DNA of 64,000 bases from Corythucha ciliata (taxonomy: Eukaryota; Arthropoda; Insecta; Hemiptera; Tingidae), in assembly GCA_038030265.1 (NCBI GenBank), contig CM075943.1, forward strand, positions 25,172,001 through 25,236,000. Direction: 5' to 3'. The notes beneath the pieces were generated by a model, which saw only the letters and a program-made list of their open reading frames with translations, made no database searches and was not told the origin of the DNA. Positions 48,735 to 60,373 of this stretch are shown here, in pieces. Within the stretch, counting starts at the first letter, position 1, and the number at the start of each line of letters is the position of its first letter. The position numbers and the translations under genes are program-made.

Positions 48735-49312
48735 ATGAATGAAATTGAAACGAACGTCCAGGTGACTGGTACGCCGAGCAATGGTGTCTCAGTGAACGGA
48801 TCCGCTGTCGTCGGCCCAGTGACTGGACTCGTGACAAGAAATATCACCGGTTTTTGGGATGAACAGGTCAAAAATGAGCTCGTGGTAATCGAAAATCCGA
48901 AGATCGTCCTTCAGGGTCAACTGCACCGCGATACAAGCGACCAGGTGATTATATCCTTGGAATTCAATCGTCGGCTGTCCAGGGCCAAATTTCCGTTAAT
49001 CCAAACAACACTTTGGACTACAATTTAAAAGGCTCGGTTTCCGATGTTCAAAACAACGTGGACTACAGTTTTTCAGGCAACGTAGGCTATCTGAGTGGAA
49101 TCAAAGCCACACCTTACGACGCGTCGCTAACTGCCGGTCCGATCACTGGAAAAATCGCTGGGCAATTGTTTGACTACTACAGCGCATCTGTGGGAATAAA
49201 CATGTACGTGTTCGCGGTCACGTTGAGTGTAAGCGCCCAACGTGATGTTTCCTACAATTTTGCCTTAAATCTCAACAACGCAAACTTCAATCTTGTACTC
49301 GACGAGACTTGA
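48735..49312 (+). CDS. Unidentified beta-rich protein, interrupted by a frameshift or a 38-nt intron
   Basis: The first part, from an ATG at 48735, begins NEIETNVQVTGTPSNGVSVN. The second part, from about 48978 to the TGA at 49310-49312, includes GQISVNPNNTLDYNLKG and VDYSFSGNVGYLSG. Both halves have the same alternating polar/hydrophobic, Asn/Gly/Val-rich style and share related phrases (GPVTGLV and GPITGKI; LQGQL and VQGQI), so they are one gene. The frame changes near 48940. Removing a GT...AG segment of 38 nt (48940-48977, GTGATTA...GTCCAG) restores the frame exactly as DQ-GQISVN; otherwise this is a frameshifted pseudogene. No domain recognised. It is transcribed away from the sugar-porter gene. 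Confidence 0.5.
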
Positions 49313-49585
49313 AAACCCACGACCCTAAGGGGCAATTTCTGGACGAATTTTCTCAACTTGGGAGCTCAAACGGACTTCGTCAGTGATTACACGTTTTCTT
49401 TCAACCATCAAGTGACTACGCTTTCCCTGAACGCTTGAAATATCTATTTTCCTTATTCTGCTTCCACTTCGTTGAGTGTAAACAACGGGGCGCATAACAG
49501 TAAAATGTGTAAAACATGACACGTACAGTTTTTATACATTTTCTTTTTTTTTACTCATATTTTGTGGATATTTGTGTGCACAAAT

Positions 49586-49795
49586 TCAAGTTAGCGTTAT
49601 TTTGACCCATTGTTCATACACGAGATTTATGGTCCAAAAAGAAAGATCCAAGACCACGAAAGGTTTTAACTGTTTTAACGAGTCTAACCCGTATTTCGAA
49701 TAAACCGGGCGCAATTCATGAGCCCCTCGGACAGTGCCAAATTGTCGAATGCGGCCGGTTATGGCCAAAACGTTTCTACAGGTGGTCGTGAGCGC
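49586..49795 (-). CDS. Small hypothetical frame with mitochondrial-presequence-like start
   Basis: The 70-codon ATG frame begins MALTTTCRNVLAITGRIRQF, which is Arg/Thr-rich, lacks acidic residues and is amphipathic, the composition of a mitochondrial targeting peptide. A hydrophobic stretch (KPFVVLDLSFWTINLVY) follows. Codon use looks mixed rather than low-complexity. An overlapping frame (to 50112) on the same strand could be another exon or a chance frame. I recognise no family, and it lies 3' to 3' with the frame ending at 49312. Confidence 0.25.
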   Translation of the reverse strand, partial: ALTTTCRNVLAITGRIRQFGTVRGAHELRPVYSKYGLDSLKQLKPFVVLDLSFWTINLVYEQWVKITLT

Positions 49796-50149
49796 CATTC
49801 AAATTGACCATACATATACACATTATGAGCGTTTCGTGGTGTCGTTTGTTTTGGCTGTTTTTTTCGGCTCCAGATAAGCCCAGTGATCCCCGCGTATTCG
49901 ACTACATGGCCTTGCGCGTGGTCGGCTTTCATCAGAATCCGGCCAAATATCCAAGTTAGGAAGGCTAAACTCCACTTTCCTGATTGAGATTTCCTCGAAA
50001 TTCGAAGTTTTCTTGTGTGTGCTGGTGTCGGAAGGGGGTCCTCTTTTTTGGGTAGCGCGATGTCTAAAGCCATGGGATAAAAGCTTTTGGCACTCTTCGG
50101 ATATCCCATCAAGCGTCAGATTTAAAGGTTCACTGGTGCGTTGTAGAGG

Positions 50150-51990
50150 GACGAGCAGGATTCACTAATACATGATTTTTTAGATTGAGCCATACAGCCT
50201 AATCCACGAAATTTTGCCTTTGAAGAAGCCAAACCATGATTTTCGTTTTTTTTTTTTTCAAGCCCCAGACCACAATATTTGCTTAATCAGAGAATCAACG
50301 CCGTGAATTGTGATTCGCCCATATAATTAGGTCATTGAAAGAGCGGAAGCCACGCATTCGGGTTTTTGTAGGAACTAAGGCCGTCGAAACAATTTCTAAA
50401 ACAACCAAAAACGCGAAATTTGCTTTTTAAGAGCATTCACGTTAAATTTCATTTTTAAATTGCAAACACCTTGAAAATTTGGTTTTAAAAGAGTCAACGC
50501 CAGGGTATACGTCGGTAAAAGGGCGAAGTAAACGAAATTTCGTGTTTGAATGAGCGGAATCGGAAAAATTTATGGCTCATTACAAATCCTGAATCTGGGC
50601 TTTATTGGGCGGAAATTGCAAAATTTATTCTAACGAGTCAAACCCGGAAACGTTTTCAAGCCCAAGCCCAACGAAATTTTGGTTGCTAGAGAGCCATCCC
50701 CGTGACATTTGATTTTAAAAAGCCAAACGTGTGATATTGGGGCCTTGATGAAAGAGCCAACACCACAAAATTCGTCGACGAGAGAGCAAAATCTGCGAAA
50801 TTAGGTCGTTGAGAGAGACAACCCCAAGGAAATTGTTTTTGATAATGTGAAATTAGTTTTTTGAATTCATGAACCCATGAAATTTGATTGGGGGGGCAAC
50901 GCCGCTAAATTCACCGGCGAAAGGGCCAAATCAACAAAATTTTGTGTATGAGTGGATGAAACCCATGAAATTTGGGTTTAAGATTGTTGACCCCGACGAT
51001 TTATTCGAGGCGAACGTACGAAATATTTTTTTAACGACTTTCCGTGAAATAGTAATTTTAAAGGTCCCTAACCCGCGAAAACCCGACCCCGTGATTTTTT
51101 TTGCCAAACGCGTGAAATTTGAAAGAACCAGCACCGTGAAATTTGGCCGGTAAATACCACCAAATGCGCGGATGAAATGGCAAGATTACCAACATTTTAC
51201 GATTGAGTGAGCGAAACCCACTCAGAGCCACGCAATTTTCAGCAAATCCTGTGAATATCAGTTTTCACGGGCCAAACGAGCTAAAATTTGGTGTAATCAG
51301 AGAGGTCTAAACCTCACGGATTTTATGTTTTCAAGGCCAAGACCCAAGAACTTGAGATGTCGAGAGAGCCACAACCCCGCAAAAAAAAAATTCCAACGGC
51401 CAAATACGTTAATTTCGGGTTTTTGAAAGAACTAAATCCTGGAGATTTCGCTTTTGGTGGAGCAAAACCCATTAAGTTTAATTTTTCCAGAACTCGCCGA
51501 TGAAATAAGAGACAAATCTACGAAGATTGGTTTGGTGGTTCGTTGGTTGGCGGGGAGTGATACCCACGGAGTGATACCCACTTTTTCTGAGGCTCAGCCC
51601 AGCGACATTTGGTATTTTAAGAGAGTAGACCACGTGAATTGAATTTTTGACGGGCCGAATATTGACGGTCGGAATTATTTTCAACGAGCAAGTGAAATTG
51701 TACATTTTACAGGTCCAACCCAACGAAATTTGGGGTTTCAATGAGCCAACTCCGCAAAATTTGGTTTTGAAAAGACTTAAACGCGCCAAATCATAAGAAT
51801 TTCGTTTTTATGAGAGTGAAACCCACACGAATTTGTACTTACCCAAGTTTCAGTCCCATAAAATTTGGTTCTTGAGGCGGCGAACCTCGTGATATTTTTA
51901 TATTTGTTTTTAAGAGTCACTCAGTAAATTTGTGTATTTGTAAGAGTCAACGCCGAACGGTAAACTTTGTTGATGAAAATAGCTATGTGA
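50150..51990 (+). repeat. Degenerate ~31-bp array, block 8 (longest, plus orientation)
   Basis: About 1.8 kb of units such as GAGAGCCATCCCCGTGACAT, AAAGAGCCAACACCACAAAA and GAGTGGATGAAACCCATGAA recurring at about 30-35 bp. Each unit contains a (C)CAAACC, a CGAAATTTGG core and a T-rich spacer. A few unrelated short inserts are present (for example 51540-51600). No unit pair is identical, which argues against recent amplification. Confidence 0.75.
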
Positions 51991-52446
51991 ACTTGTGAAA
52001 CCGTAAGGCGGGGTTCAGGGAGCAGAAGACAGGGGCTCAAACCGGAACATGGTGAGAGTTCCCAAAAAGGTTCTTTTACCCCGCGATGTACATGTTATTT
52101 ATTCGTTATCTGACTCACTTTTCCCCAGCCCCGACGGGTTTGTGGCAGCGTGTACACGAGCCGGCGCAAGTGTTGGACGCGAGGCTTCGACCCCCGCTGC
52201 ACGGACGTGCGTCCCGCTGTCCCGACTCAGCGGCTTCTCCCCTAACACTGACTCTGCGAACTCCCTCAACTAGAGAATTCCCAGGGTTTTACACTAAAAC
52301 CCCGGAGACATGTTTTTAAAACTCTGAGTGCTGTGGATAATCAACATTTTCCTCAAGGACTTGTTAACGCCATCGGGCCATTTTCCCCCGCTCACCAGGT
52401 TCATTCACCGAGCGGCGAATTCCCCGGATCGAGCTCCTTCTCTCTA
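51991..52446. other. No gene recognised
   Basis: GC-richer stretch between the array and the following TIR element. Two overlapping frames (52049-52319) are unsupported. Nothing else seen. Confidence 0.4.
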
Positions 52447-52593
52447 TACAGGGTGTTCAAAAAATAGAGAGCAATATTTCGCCCGGTGATTCTGCACCTC
52501 AAATGGGTTAAAACGACTCCTATTGACCATAGTCCGATTCTCATTATTTTCCGAGATATTCAGGATTTAAGAACTTTTTGATTTGGCCTTGTT

Positions 52594-53740
52594 AGTGCAT
52601 TTCATTCTGAAAAATGCACTATTGGTCTCGTCGTGATGGTGGCAAACATGGGTCATGGCATGTTTTTTTCATGTTTCAGGACCTCTAGAACACGAATTCA
52701 GTGGTCTCCGGAATTCATATATATATATATATATATATTATTGCCGTTTTCTTGTTAGCACGATAACTCTCGAAGAAATTAGTTTAGCGGAACGCGCTTT
52801 GGCACAAAAATCAGTAGTCATAAGACACCGGTCGGTATTGCATTTGGGCCAAATCGGTCAAGGTGGAGGGGGGGAAAATCGGGCTTGAAGTCGTCAAAAA
52901 ATCACTAAAAATCACCAGTTGATTCTAGAAGCATCATATTCGGTACGTATACTCCATGTTAGACTAGCCTTTGATTCCCATTTTAATTTTTTGAAAAAGT
53001 CAAGGGGGAGGGGGTGGTGCCCCCAGGGTGGAAGTAAGTGTGTGGTCTTGTTAGCACGATAACTCTCGTAGAAATTAATTTAGTAGAACGCGCTTTATCT
53101 AAAAAATCAGTAGTCATAAGATCCCGGTCGGTATTGCATTTGGGATAAATCGGTCAAGGTGGAGGGGGGAAAATAGGGGTTGAAATGGTAAAAAAATCAC
53201 TAAAAATCACCAGTTCATTCTGGAAGCATCATATTCGGTACGTATACTCCATGTTAGACTAGCCTTTGATTCCCATTTTAATTTTTTGAAAAAGTCAAGG
53301 GGGAGGGGGTGGTGCCCCCAGGGTGGAAGTAAGTGTGTGGTCTTGTTAGCACGATAACTCTCGTAGAAATTAATTTAGTAGAACGCGCTTTGGCACAAAA
53401 ATCAGTAGTCATAAGGCCCCGGTCGGTATTGCATTTGGGCCAAATCGGTCAAGGTGGAGGGGGGAAAATAGGGGTTGAAATGGTAAAAAAATCACAACAA
53501 ATCACCAGTTGATTCCAGAAGCATTATATTCGGTATGACGACTCCATTTTGAAATAGCCTTTGATTCCCATTAAGTTCAGCTTAAACAAACCCGGCAGCA
53601 AACAGTACGAGGGAGGGTCAAACATAAACGAAACAAATCATGGTCTCAACATTACTACTTCTGGGACGGCTTAGGCTATCCGTTTACGAAATGAAATGCA
53701 CTCTTTCCGACCGCCAGCTGCCGGGGCGAAATTTTTTTTT
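52594..53740. mobile_element. Helentron/HINE-like non-autonomous element, copy 2 (three tandem units)
   Basis: Same ends as copy 1 (27273-28127): AGTGCATTTCATTCTG at the left, and an AATGAAATGCACT copy near the right end followed by a CAGCTG-containing GC-rich stretch. Internal units begin at 52754, 53050 and 53345 (periods 296 and 295 bp). The host element's uninterrupted right arm shows that it inserted between T residues without a visible target duplication, which fits Helentron-type insertion. An (AT)n tract lies at 52717-52739. Confidence 0.65.
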
Positions 53741-53999
53741 TGGAAAAGTGGCCGTTGCGTAGTAACCGGAGGCTCCAAGGTCAATTCTGATGGTACCATT
53801 GGAAAGAGCGGACTTTTTTCTGTTAGAATTTAGGCATTCCATTCCATTTTGCTTCGCACGTGCTCAGATATACTGCAACAAAGTCAAACCTGTTCAAACT
53901 TCAACCCATGTTCACGACCCTTTGAAGCTAGATTGCTCCTCAACAGGTGCATTCGGAGTGACAGAGAAATGGAAAAAATAGTGATAATAATAAAATAAG

Positions 54000-54340
54000 T
54001 AAGTAAAAAAGGAAAATGAGCAAGAAATCAAATGATTTCAAAGATATTTTTTCTTTGAAATTATTGTTATTTATTATTATTATTATTTATTTATTTATTA
54101 TTTTTTAAATATTTTTTTCTCAATAATTGTACTATAATTTTGTATTTAATTTTGATAATAATGTTTAAAAATGAGTAATAATAATTAAAAATATGAACAA
54201 TTTCTCATTTTTTTCTTTTGTACATTTTTCCCATTTTTATTTATTTTATTTATTTTTTTTGTGTGTGAGTGTGTGTGTGTGTGCATTATTGTCTTTTTGC
54301 CCTTTTTCCATTTTTTTTTTTTCATTTTTCCGTCACCAAT
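54000..54340. repeat. AT-rich centre of the TIR element with TG microsatellite
   Basis: TTA/TTTA-rich low-complexity DNA with GT repeats at 54261-54283. It forms the loop between the long inverted arms. Confidence 0.7.
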
Positions 54341-54899
54341 TTTGAGATTTATTTCAAGAAAACTACGTCAGAAATGAATAGGTGTCTCGTGTTTTTCAAG
54401 TACGAATATGAAATTTCAAGAAAAAAGTCCCTATAAGAAGGCGATCTAAAAATACAATTTTCAAAGTGATACTATGCGCCAACTTTTCTGAAAAAATGTC
54501 ATCTCCGAAAGCACCTGTTGATGAGCAATCCAGCTTCAAAGTGTCGTGAACATGGGTTGAATTTTGAACAAGTTTGACTTTGTTTCAGGATATCTGAGCA
54601 CGTATGGAGCAAAATGGAATGGAATGCCTATATTCTAATAGAAAAAAGTCCGCTCTTTCCAATGGTGCCGTCAGATTTGACCTTAGAGCCTCCGGTTACT
54701 ATGCAACGGCCGCTATTCCAAAGAAACAAGGCAAAATCAAAAAGTTCTTAAATCCTGAATATCTCGGAAAATAATGAGAATCGGACTGTGGTCAATAGGG
54801 GTCGTTTTAACCCATTTGAGGTGCAAAATCACCGGGCGAAATATTGCCCTCTATTTTTTGAACACCCTGTATTATCCTCAGCCCTCACATTACACATAG

Positions 54900-55145
54900 C
54901 CCTTTTGAGGGCGTTACGGCCTCAAATCAACAAAATTTGGGTTTTGAGTGTGCGAAAAGAACGAAATCGTTCTTTTCCAGGGCTCAGCGATCAGTGCCAC
55001 GAAATTTCGGTAGTTGAGAGGGCCAACCCTGCATTGTTTGGATATTGCGCAAAATTTGTTTTTGAGCGAGCCCAAACTCAAGAATTTTGTGTTTGATGGG
55101 TTATACGATCAAAATTTGTTTTTGACGAGTCAAACCCTTGCGCCC
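54900..55145 (+). repeat. Degenerate ~31-bp array, block 9 (plus orientation)
   Basis: Units with AATCAACAAAATTTGGGTTT, GGCCAACCCTGCATTGTTTGG and GAGTCAAACCC. It starts right after the TIR element's right end, and block 8 ends about 450 bp before its left end. The element may have split one repeat domain. Confidence 0.6.
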
Positions 55146-55149
55146 TGAT

Positions 55150-58100
55150 TACCTCGAAATACGCAGTGTCATCTAATTTTGAATTTTTGTTATTTTGCAG
55201 CAGTCGTCCGGTGGTAAGTCGACAATTTTGGCGATTATTAGCGGGTAGTGAACCAATCTGACAATGAGCCTAACATGGGCTAAGGACCACGCAGACAATT
55301 GCCAATTGACAAACGCTGCAACCCTTAGCCAGAACGCTCCTGAGGAGAAAGTCGGCGCCTCTCAAAGTAGCCGAAAGTTGGTTGCTTCCGAATCTATTCC
55401 GGCGCGAGGTCTACCAGCGTCGAAGCTCTTCCTTAGACTTCGTAGGGGCTTTCGATTGCGCCGGCGAGATCCTTATGAATTGACAGAGGGAGCCATAATT
55501 AGACTACGAGAGGAGGGGTGGAGGTGGAAGCGAAATAAATGGCCCACGATAACTCATTTCATCGTCATCCTTTTGGCCTTCCCGATTCATTAAGTTCATA
55601 CATTCTGATATCGAAGCACCGCATCACCCCCTCCTTCCAACATCACCTCCACCACTACCATCCCATTTCCGCGGCTTTTATTACTTCGACACTCCCCCAA
55701 TTCCCCGCTCCACTGCTTTCAACCCCGAAAACCCCGAATCTAGTTTTGAAGTAAGCTAATTGCGTTGCACACACCCCTCAACCCCCGCCAACGACCATCA
55801 ATTCTATTCCACAACCATTTTGCCACCCGTCTTCCATTCCGATCCTCACCAGCCCTCCTACGTTCATTAATTAAAGCTAAAAGCTCAATTTATGCGAAAG
55901 CCAGCCGGCATTACAGATACAGGAGATACGTAATACCAACGCAGATAAACCGTCGCTCTTTCGACACAGTCGGGGTTTGGTGGTGGGTGAGGGGGGAGTG
56001 ATTGGATGAGTGTGTATTTGTGTGAGTGTGAAAATAAATTAATCAATGTCCATTCCAAAATTGATTAAAAATATTTATAAATAATTTCATTTTTCGCGCT
56101 ACCTGCTTCGTAAGTTGCCCATTACGATAACATAAACTCCAGTAAGTTGAATTTCTCATAACCTGGTACTTCATAGCACCAGTTTTTGAAAACTGTACAG
56201 TAAAGGTTCAAAACTGACATGAATAGTATAGACTACATTACAAGATTAGTAAGTGGTGCATTACCTACGAGTCTTTTGTTTGGCGGACGAGGCTTGCCGA
56301 GGCCGCTAATTAAAAACGAGCGGGTAGTACCACTTAATAGTCGAGTGATGTACGTTATTTTTCGCGCAACCGTCGCCGAATATTACCCAGTTTTATTCTT
56401 TTGACAAAAAAAGACCATGTCTTAAGATATTTCTATAATCACGGGTGAGGTGATAACATTTCAACAAAGGTTGCACAAGGTTACAGAAAACTGACACGTA
56501 AAAAACTTTTGAGCTAAATAAAAACAATTTTGTTTCATGCTGATTAAAATCACTCGTGTAGGATTGAAAAACTGAATAGGTCCGTTCCATTGTTTTTCAC
56601 AAGCTACATAGTGTAGAAAACCTGATTTAATTGACTTATTCTGAAAAATTGAATGAAACCAGGGGGCCTGTTCTGTAAGATTTCATAGTGTTCCTAGGAA
56701 TATCCTTTCCACCCGTCCGCCCCGAATTAAATCACATGTTGAAAGGTAGGACGGGTGGAAAGAGACAGTGATAGTGACGGTTACAAGTTATAGAACAGGA
56801 ATACATGATTTTCTTCAAAAGTGTAGCACTCGCGAAACAAGGGAACGGACCTAATGTTTCGCCCTTGTTTTAAAGCCCTCCAACCCACCAAACCAACCTC
56901 TAAACGAAATATCTGCAAGCTTATAAATCTTTCGTAATGCCTGGGCTTAAATTCCCACTCAGGACATGAAAATCATTCGCTTGATAAAAAAAAGTGGTGG
57001 GGGGGGGGGGTTGAACGAGACGTTGCTTTTTCCCTGTTTTCCAACAAAACGAAAACGCTGTTTCTACTTTGAAATTAAAACCCCGGGAACAAAGTTTTAA
57101 TAATCGCGTTTATTTCCTCTTTCTAATTTTATGAAACGGCGCGGCTTGAGTGATGGAGTGGGTGTGGGGGTAGATAAAGTTGAAAAGAAATTATTAAAAA
57201 AAACACAACCTCGTCATTTCATCTTTTTCGCTCCATCTTGCAATTTAAATTACCCCTACACAATAAACTGAAAGTGGCTGTGTGGTAGCGGAGGGAGTGG
57301 GGGTAGAGTGGAAACACGAATTTACGTACTAAACTTTTCATTTATTATGCATGTTTATTCATCGTCTCTGTGTTCCTCTGTTTTCAAAATGAAAGGAGTT
57401 TTCCCAGAGTGGGTTGGGGAGGTTGAGGGGTTGAAAGAGCGTTACTTTAGCATTAAACAAGTGAAGGATGAATGGTTGAGCAAATGGGGCAAGCGGTGAT
57501 GGAGAGGGGGAATGGATGTTGAATAAAATAGGAAGGAGCTCATTATTGTTCTTAAATAGGGTTTGTTTGTTTGAATAACGAAGAGGAGTGTACTGGAGAA
57601 AGGGAATCGCTTTTCTGTTGGAGGGGATAGGGGAGAGTAATCTTCAGCTATGGTTCTTAGGGTGAAATGATAGATATAGAAGCGATATCTGCTTAGTACA
57701 GCCCGCCTCCAATCCATAAGAAAAAAGTTGGCTTTTAATTCAAAATTGGAAACTCCCAACACTGCCATGGTGGAGGCGCCACTTGTTTGTTGACTGCTGA
57801 AGTTTGGGCAGTTTTTGTATAGGCCGACCAATTTCAAAAACGGACAAGTGGGTACGCTCATATATTGTTCAAGAGGCGTATCTGGTAAATATAACCTTAC
57901 AAGGGGTGAACTGGGTCACGGCTTGTTCACTGCTGTCACGCACCTCCCCCCCCCCTCCGTCACCGAGGGAACCAACGACAGAAAGTCCCTCTCCGTTAAA
58001 CCATTCAAAACCAATGTGGTTGGATCCGAAAAGGCCTTTCTGAACGTGTCACCCCACCACTGCCTCGCCAATTCAGAGCGAGTCATTGCCTCACGCGGAC

Positions 58101-59440
58101 ATGAAAAGACATTAATTAATGACCCCCTGCACAGCCAGTTCAATGATTAACGAGTTTGGTTGTAAAGTTTGGCCAAGGGTTGGTTATATCATGAACAGAG
58201 GGGGTGGGGTGATTGTGGGAACGTCTTGGGACCTTACGCATAAAGAATGGCCGTTGGGGGGAGGGGAGACGAGGGCAAAATGATAAATTATTCGTTTTTG
58301 TTCATTATTTTAAGGTTAAAATAACGAAAGACAAAGGGTGTCGCGAATTTTTCAAGATTTGAACGCTCCAAATAAAGCCCACGTGCATTAGAGTCAAGCT
58401 CCATCCGACCCTCCCGTGCCCACCCTCAACAGTCTCACAAACCACTCTCCCATTTCCTGAAATCCTCCCGGGATTAGAATTTAATCCATCCCCGAGACTA
58501 GGAAGCGTCACATTGTTTGTCGCCTTTCCTAAATGGAGCGCGATATCAAAGCCTGACTGAAGGGTTGTGAAAGAAGGGGAGGAGGATCGAGGATGGGTGT
58601 CAACAAACTTGAAATCAAACTCGCACGCCGCGAATATTCTCACGGCCGCAAACCCCCCGCCACCCCTCAAAACGACGGTGTGTCACCTGTCAAATTCACT
58701 CCATTCGGAGTTATTTCCGAGCATTAATCACCGTTGAGTTGCTAGCGTGGAATATTCATGGCCGCACACGTATGTTCCTATTTTTCAGAAACAAAAAAAA
58801 ACTGTTTACTTAACTCTTGGAAAAACGTGTTTTGTGTTGTTTGTGGGGGGGGGGAGGCTTGGATTAGTCTATGTCCACTTCCCCTTTATCGCCTAACAAA
58901 GATTGATGTGAAACAATAAAAACTGTTAATAATGACTTGGTATTTGTCAAACCTCTTTTATTATCTTCGAAGCTAACGTATTGCGGGCGGCTCGAAAGTA
59001 TGCGCATGTTGAGTATGGTGTTGGAGGTCGGATGAGTTTCCAGAATAAAAAAAAAAAAGGAAAAACCAGTTGTCTTTTGTTTGTGGGTTTTTCTTTTTAG
59101 TTCAAGAAAATTTCCCTCGAGACTTAAAAGTCTCATTCCAAGGGGAAAATAAGAAGGGAAGACAACAGCTTAACTTCACAGACTTTTTTTTGTTTTTGTT
59201 TTGTTTTTTTCTGGTGTCTCACAGGCTTCGACTATTTTCAAGTCCCTTGGAATGCTACAAATCAAGGCAATTGCAGAACTTCATACTTAATTTTCCCATT
59301 CGTGTAAATATAGAGGAGGGGGTTATGGCAATGGACCCCCGAAAATTAACGCGTGGCACCCAAAAGTATCATGAGAATATACAACACGAATCGTGTTTTT
59401 CAGCAGAGATATGTGACTCGTATAATTTTTGCAATTTTTC
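55150..59440. other. No gene recognised, about 4.3 kb
   Basis: The most protein-like frame is 55264-55593 (109 codons), with an Arg-rich middle and a hydrophobic end, following a TTTTGCAG acceptor-like site at 55199. I recognise no family. The remainder is low-complexity, with G runs (56999-57010, 58848-58856) and poly-T. Confidence 0.35.
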
Positions 59441-59446
59441 CATATA

Positions 59447-60235
59447 CAGGGTGTTTTAAAAATGGATGTCAATATTTTGCCCTCTTAATGTACGTCCAAA
59501 ATGTATCAAAATTAGCCGTATTGATTTTTGCATGCATTATCTACTAACCGTCGTAGTCGAGGGGATTTTACTAAATATTATCAATAATTATTATAAAAGA
59601 TGAATAATGAAAAAAGTATTCTAGGGCCCTCTTTCCCGAAAAATGAGCATAATACGTCGGGCCATTTAATCAATCCTATCGCCAAAAAATTAGGGTAAAA
59701 ATCTTTGAGTGATATTTGGGGGACCTCTTCTGGTCAGTGATGAGAATGAACGAATTTTTTCCCGTATGAATGCGGAGAAACTTGGGAAACATTGTAGTTA
59801 AGGGGTGGGGATGAATAAGTCGTTTTAATTATGATACTGTGCGCCAACTTTTCTTTAAAAAAATGTAATTTCGGAAAGTAGCTGTTGAGCAGAAATCTGA
59901 CTTCAAAGACTAAGCAACGGTGGTAAACTTGAACGTAATTTTGAGTTTGCAGCTGATTTTCTCAGTGCGTACGAACGAAATTGAATTGAATAACACGAAT
60001 TCCAAAGGGAATAGGCTGCCCTTCTCAATGGTGGCATTGAATTTGGTGTGACAGCTCTGGTTGCTAAGCTACGAGTGATTGTATTCATAAATACAAGGTC
60101 CATTACAAAAGTGCTTATTTCCTAAATATCTCGGAAACTAGTAGGAATCAGACTATGGTCAATACGACTAATTTTTACGCATTTTGGTCGTACTTAAGAG
60201 GGCAAAATATTGACATCCATTTTTAAAACACCCAG
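59447..60235. mobile_element. TA-flanked CAGGGTGTT element, diverged relative of 52449-54869
   Basis: CAGGGTGTTTTAAAAATGGA at 59447 is mirrored by a right end whose outer base differs (CTGGGTGTT...). The TIRs are about 80 bp, with TA on both sides. The interior aligns with the right arm of the 52449-54869 element: ACTGTGCGCCAACTTTTCT, TATCTCGGAAA and GACTATGGTCAATA are shared or near-shared. Length is 789 bp; no transposase. Confidence 0.75.
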
Positions 60236-60340
60236 TATATTCAATTCTTCACACGAAGGCAATGTTGTGAGTGCCCTTTTAATATTAATGGGTTCAATAA
60301 GAAAACGTTGTTTCACTCACGGGTTTTCCCGTTTATTTCC

Positions 60341-60373
60341 GAGCGCTTTCGATTCTTAGATCTTCGTCAGGGT
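60341..60373 (-). ncRNA. Penelope-like terminal motif with hammerhead-like core
   Basis: On the minus strand the sequence reads CTGACGA (a permitted core, since the fifth base is free), then AGATCTAAGAATC as a weak stem-loop, then GAAA running into the palindrome AGCGCT and C (a CUC triplet). The plus-strand phrase CGATTCTTAGATCTTCGTCA is typical of Penelope-like retroelement ends. The stem I pairing I can find is only two or three base pairs, so activity is doubtful. No Penelope reverse transcriptase is in the window. Confidence 0.35.

Larger units (their letters stand above)
52449..54869. mobile_element. TA-flanked long-TIR element (CAGGGTGTT type), invaded by a Helentron-like copy
   Basis: CAGGGTGTTCAAAAAATAGA at the left is mirrored at the right, ending AACACCCTG, with TA on both sides. 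The inverted repeats extend for about 140 bp (including GATATTCAGGATTTAAGAAC) and resume after the insert at 53745-53962 versus 54480-54725 (for example GTAACCGGAGGCTCCAAGG). Insert aside, each arm is about 350 bp around an AT-rich centre. The TA duplication and CAGGGTGT ends fit Tc1/mariner-like MITEs; no transposase is present. Confidence 0.8.

Noticed and set aside
55264..55593. 109-codon frame after a TTTTGCAG site
   Set aside because: The acceptor is too far upstream to define this start, and the sequence matches no family I know. Kept only as part of an unassigned stretch.
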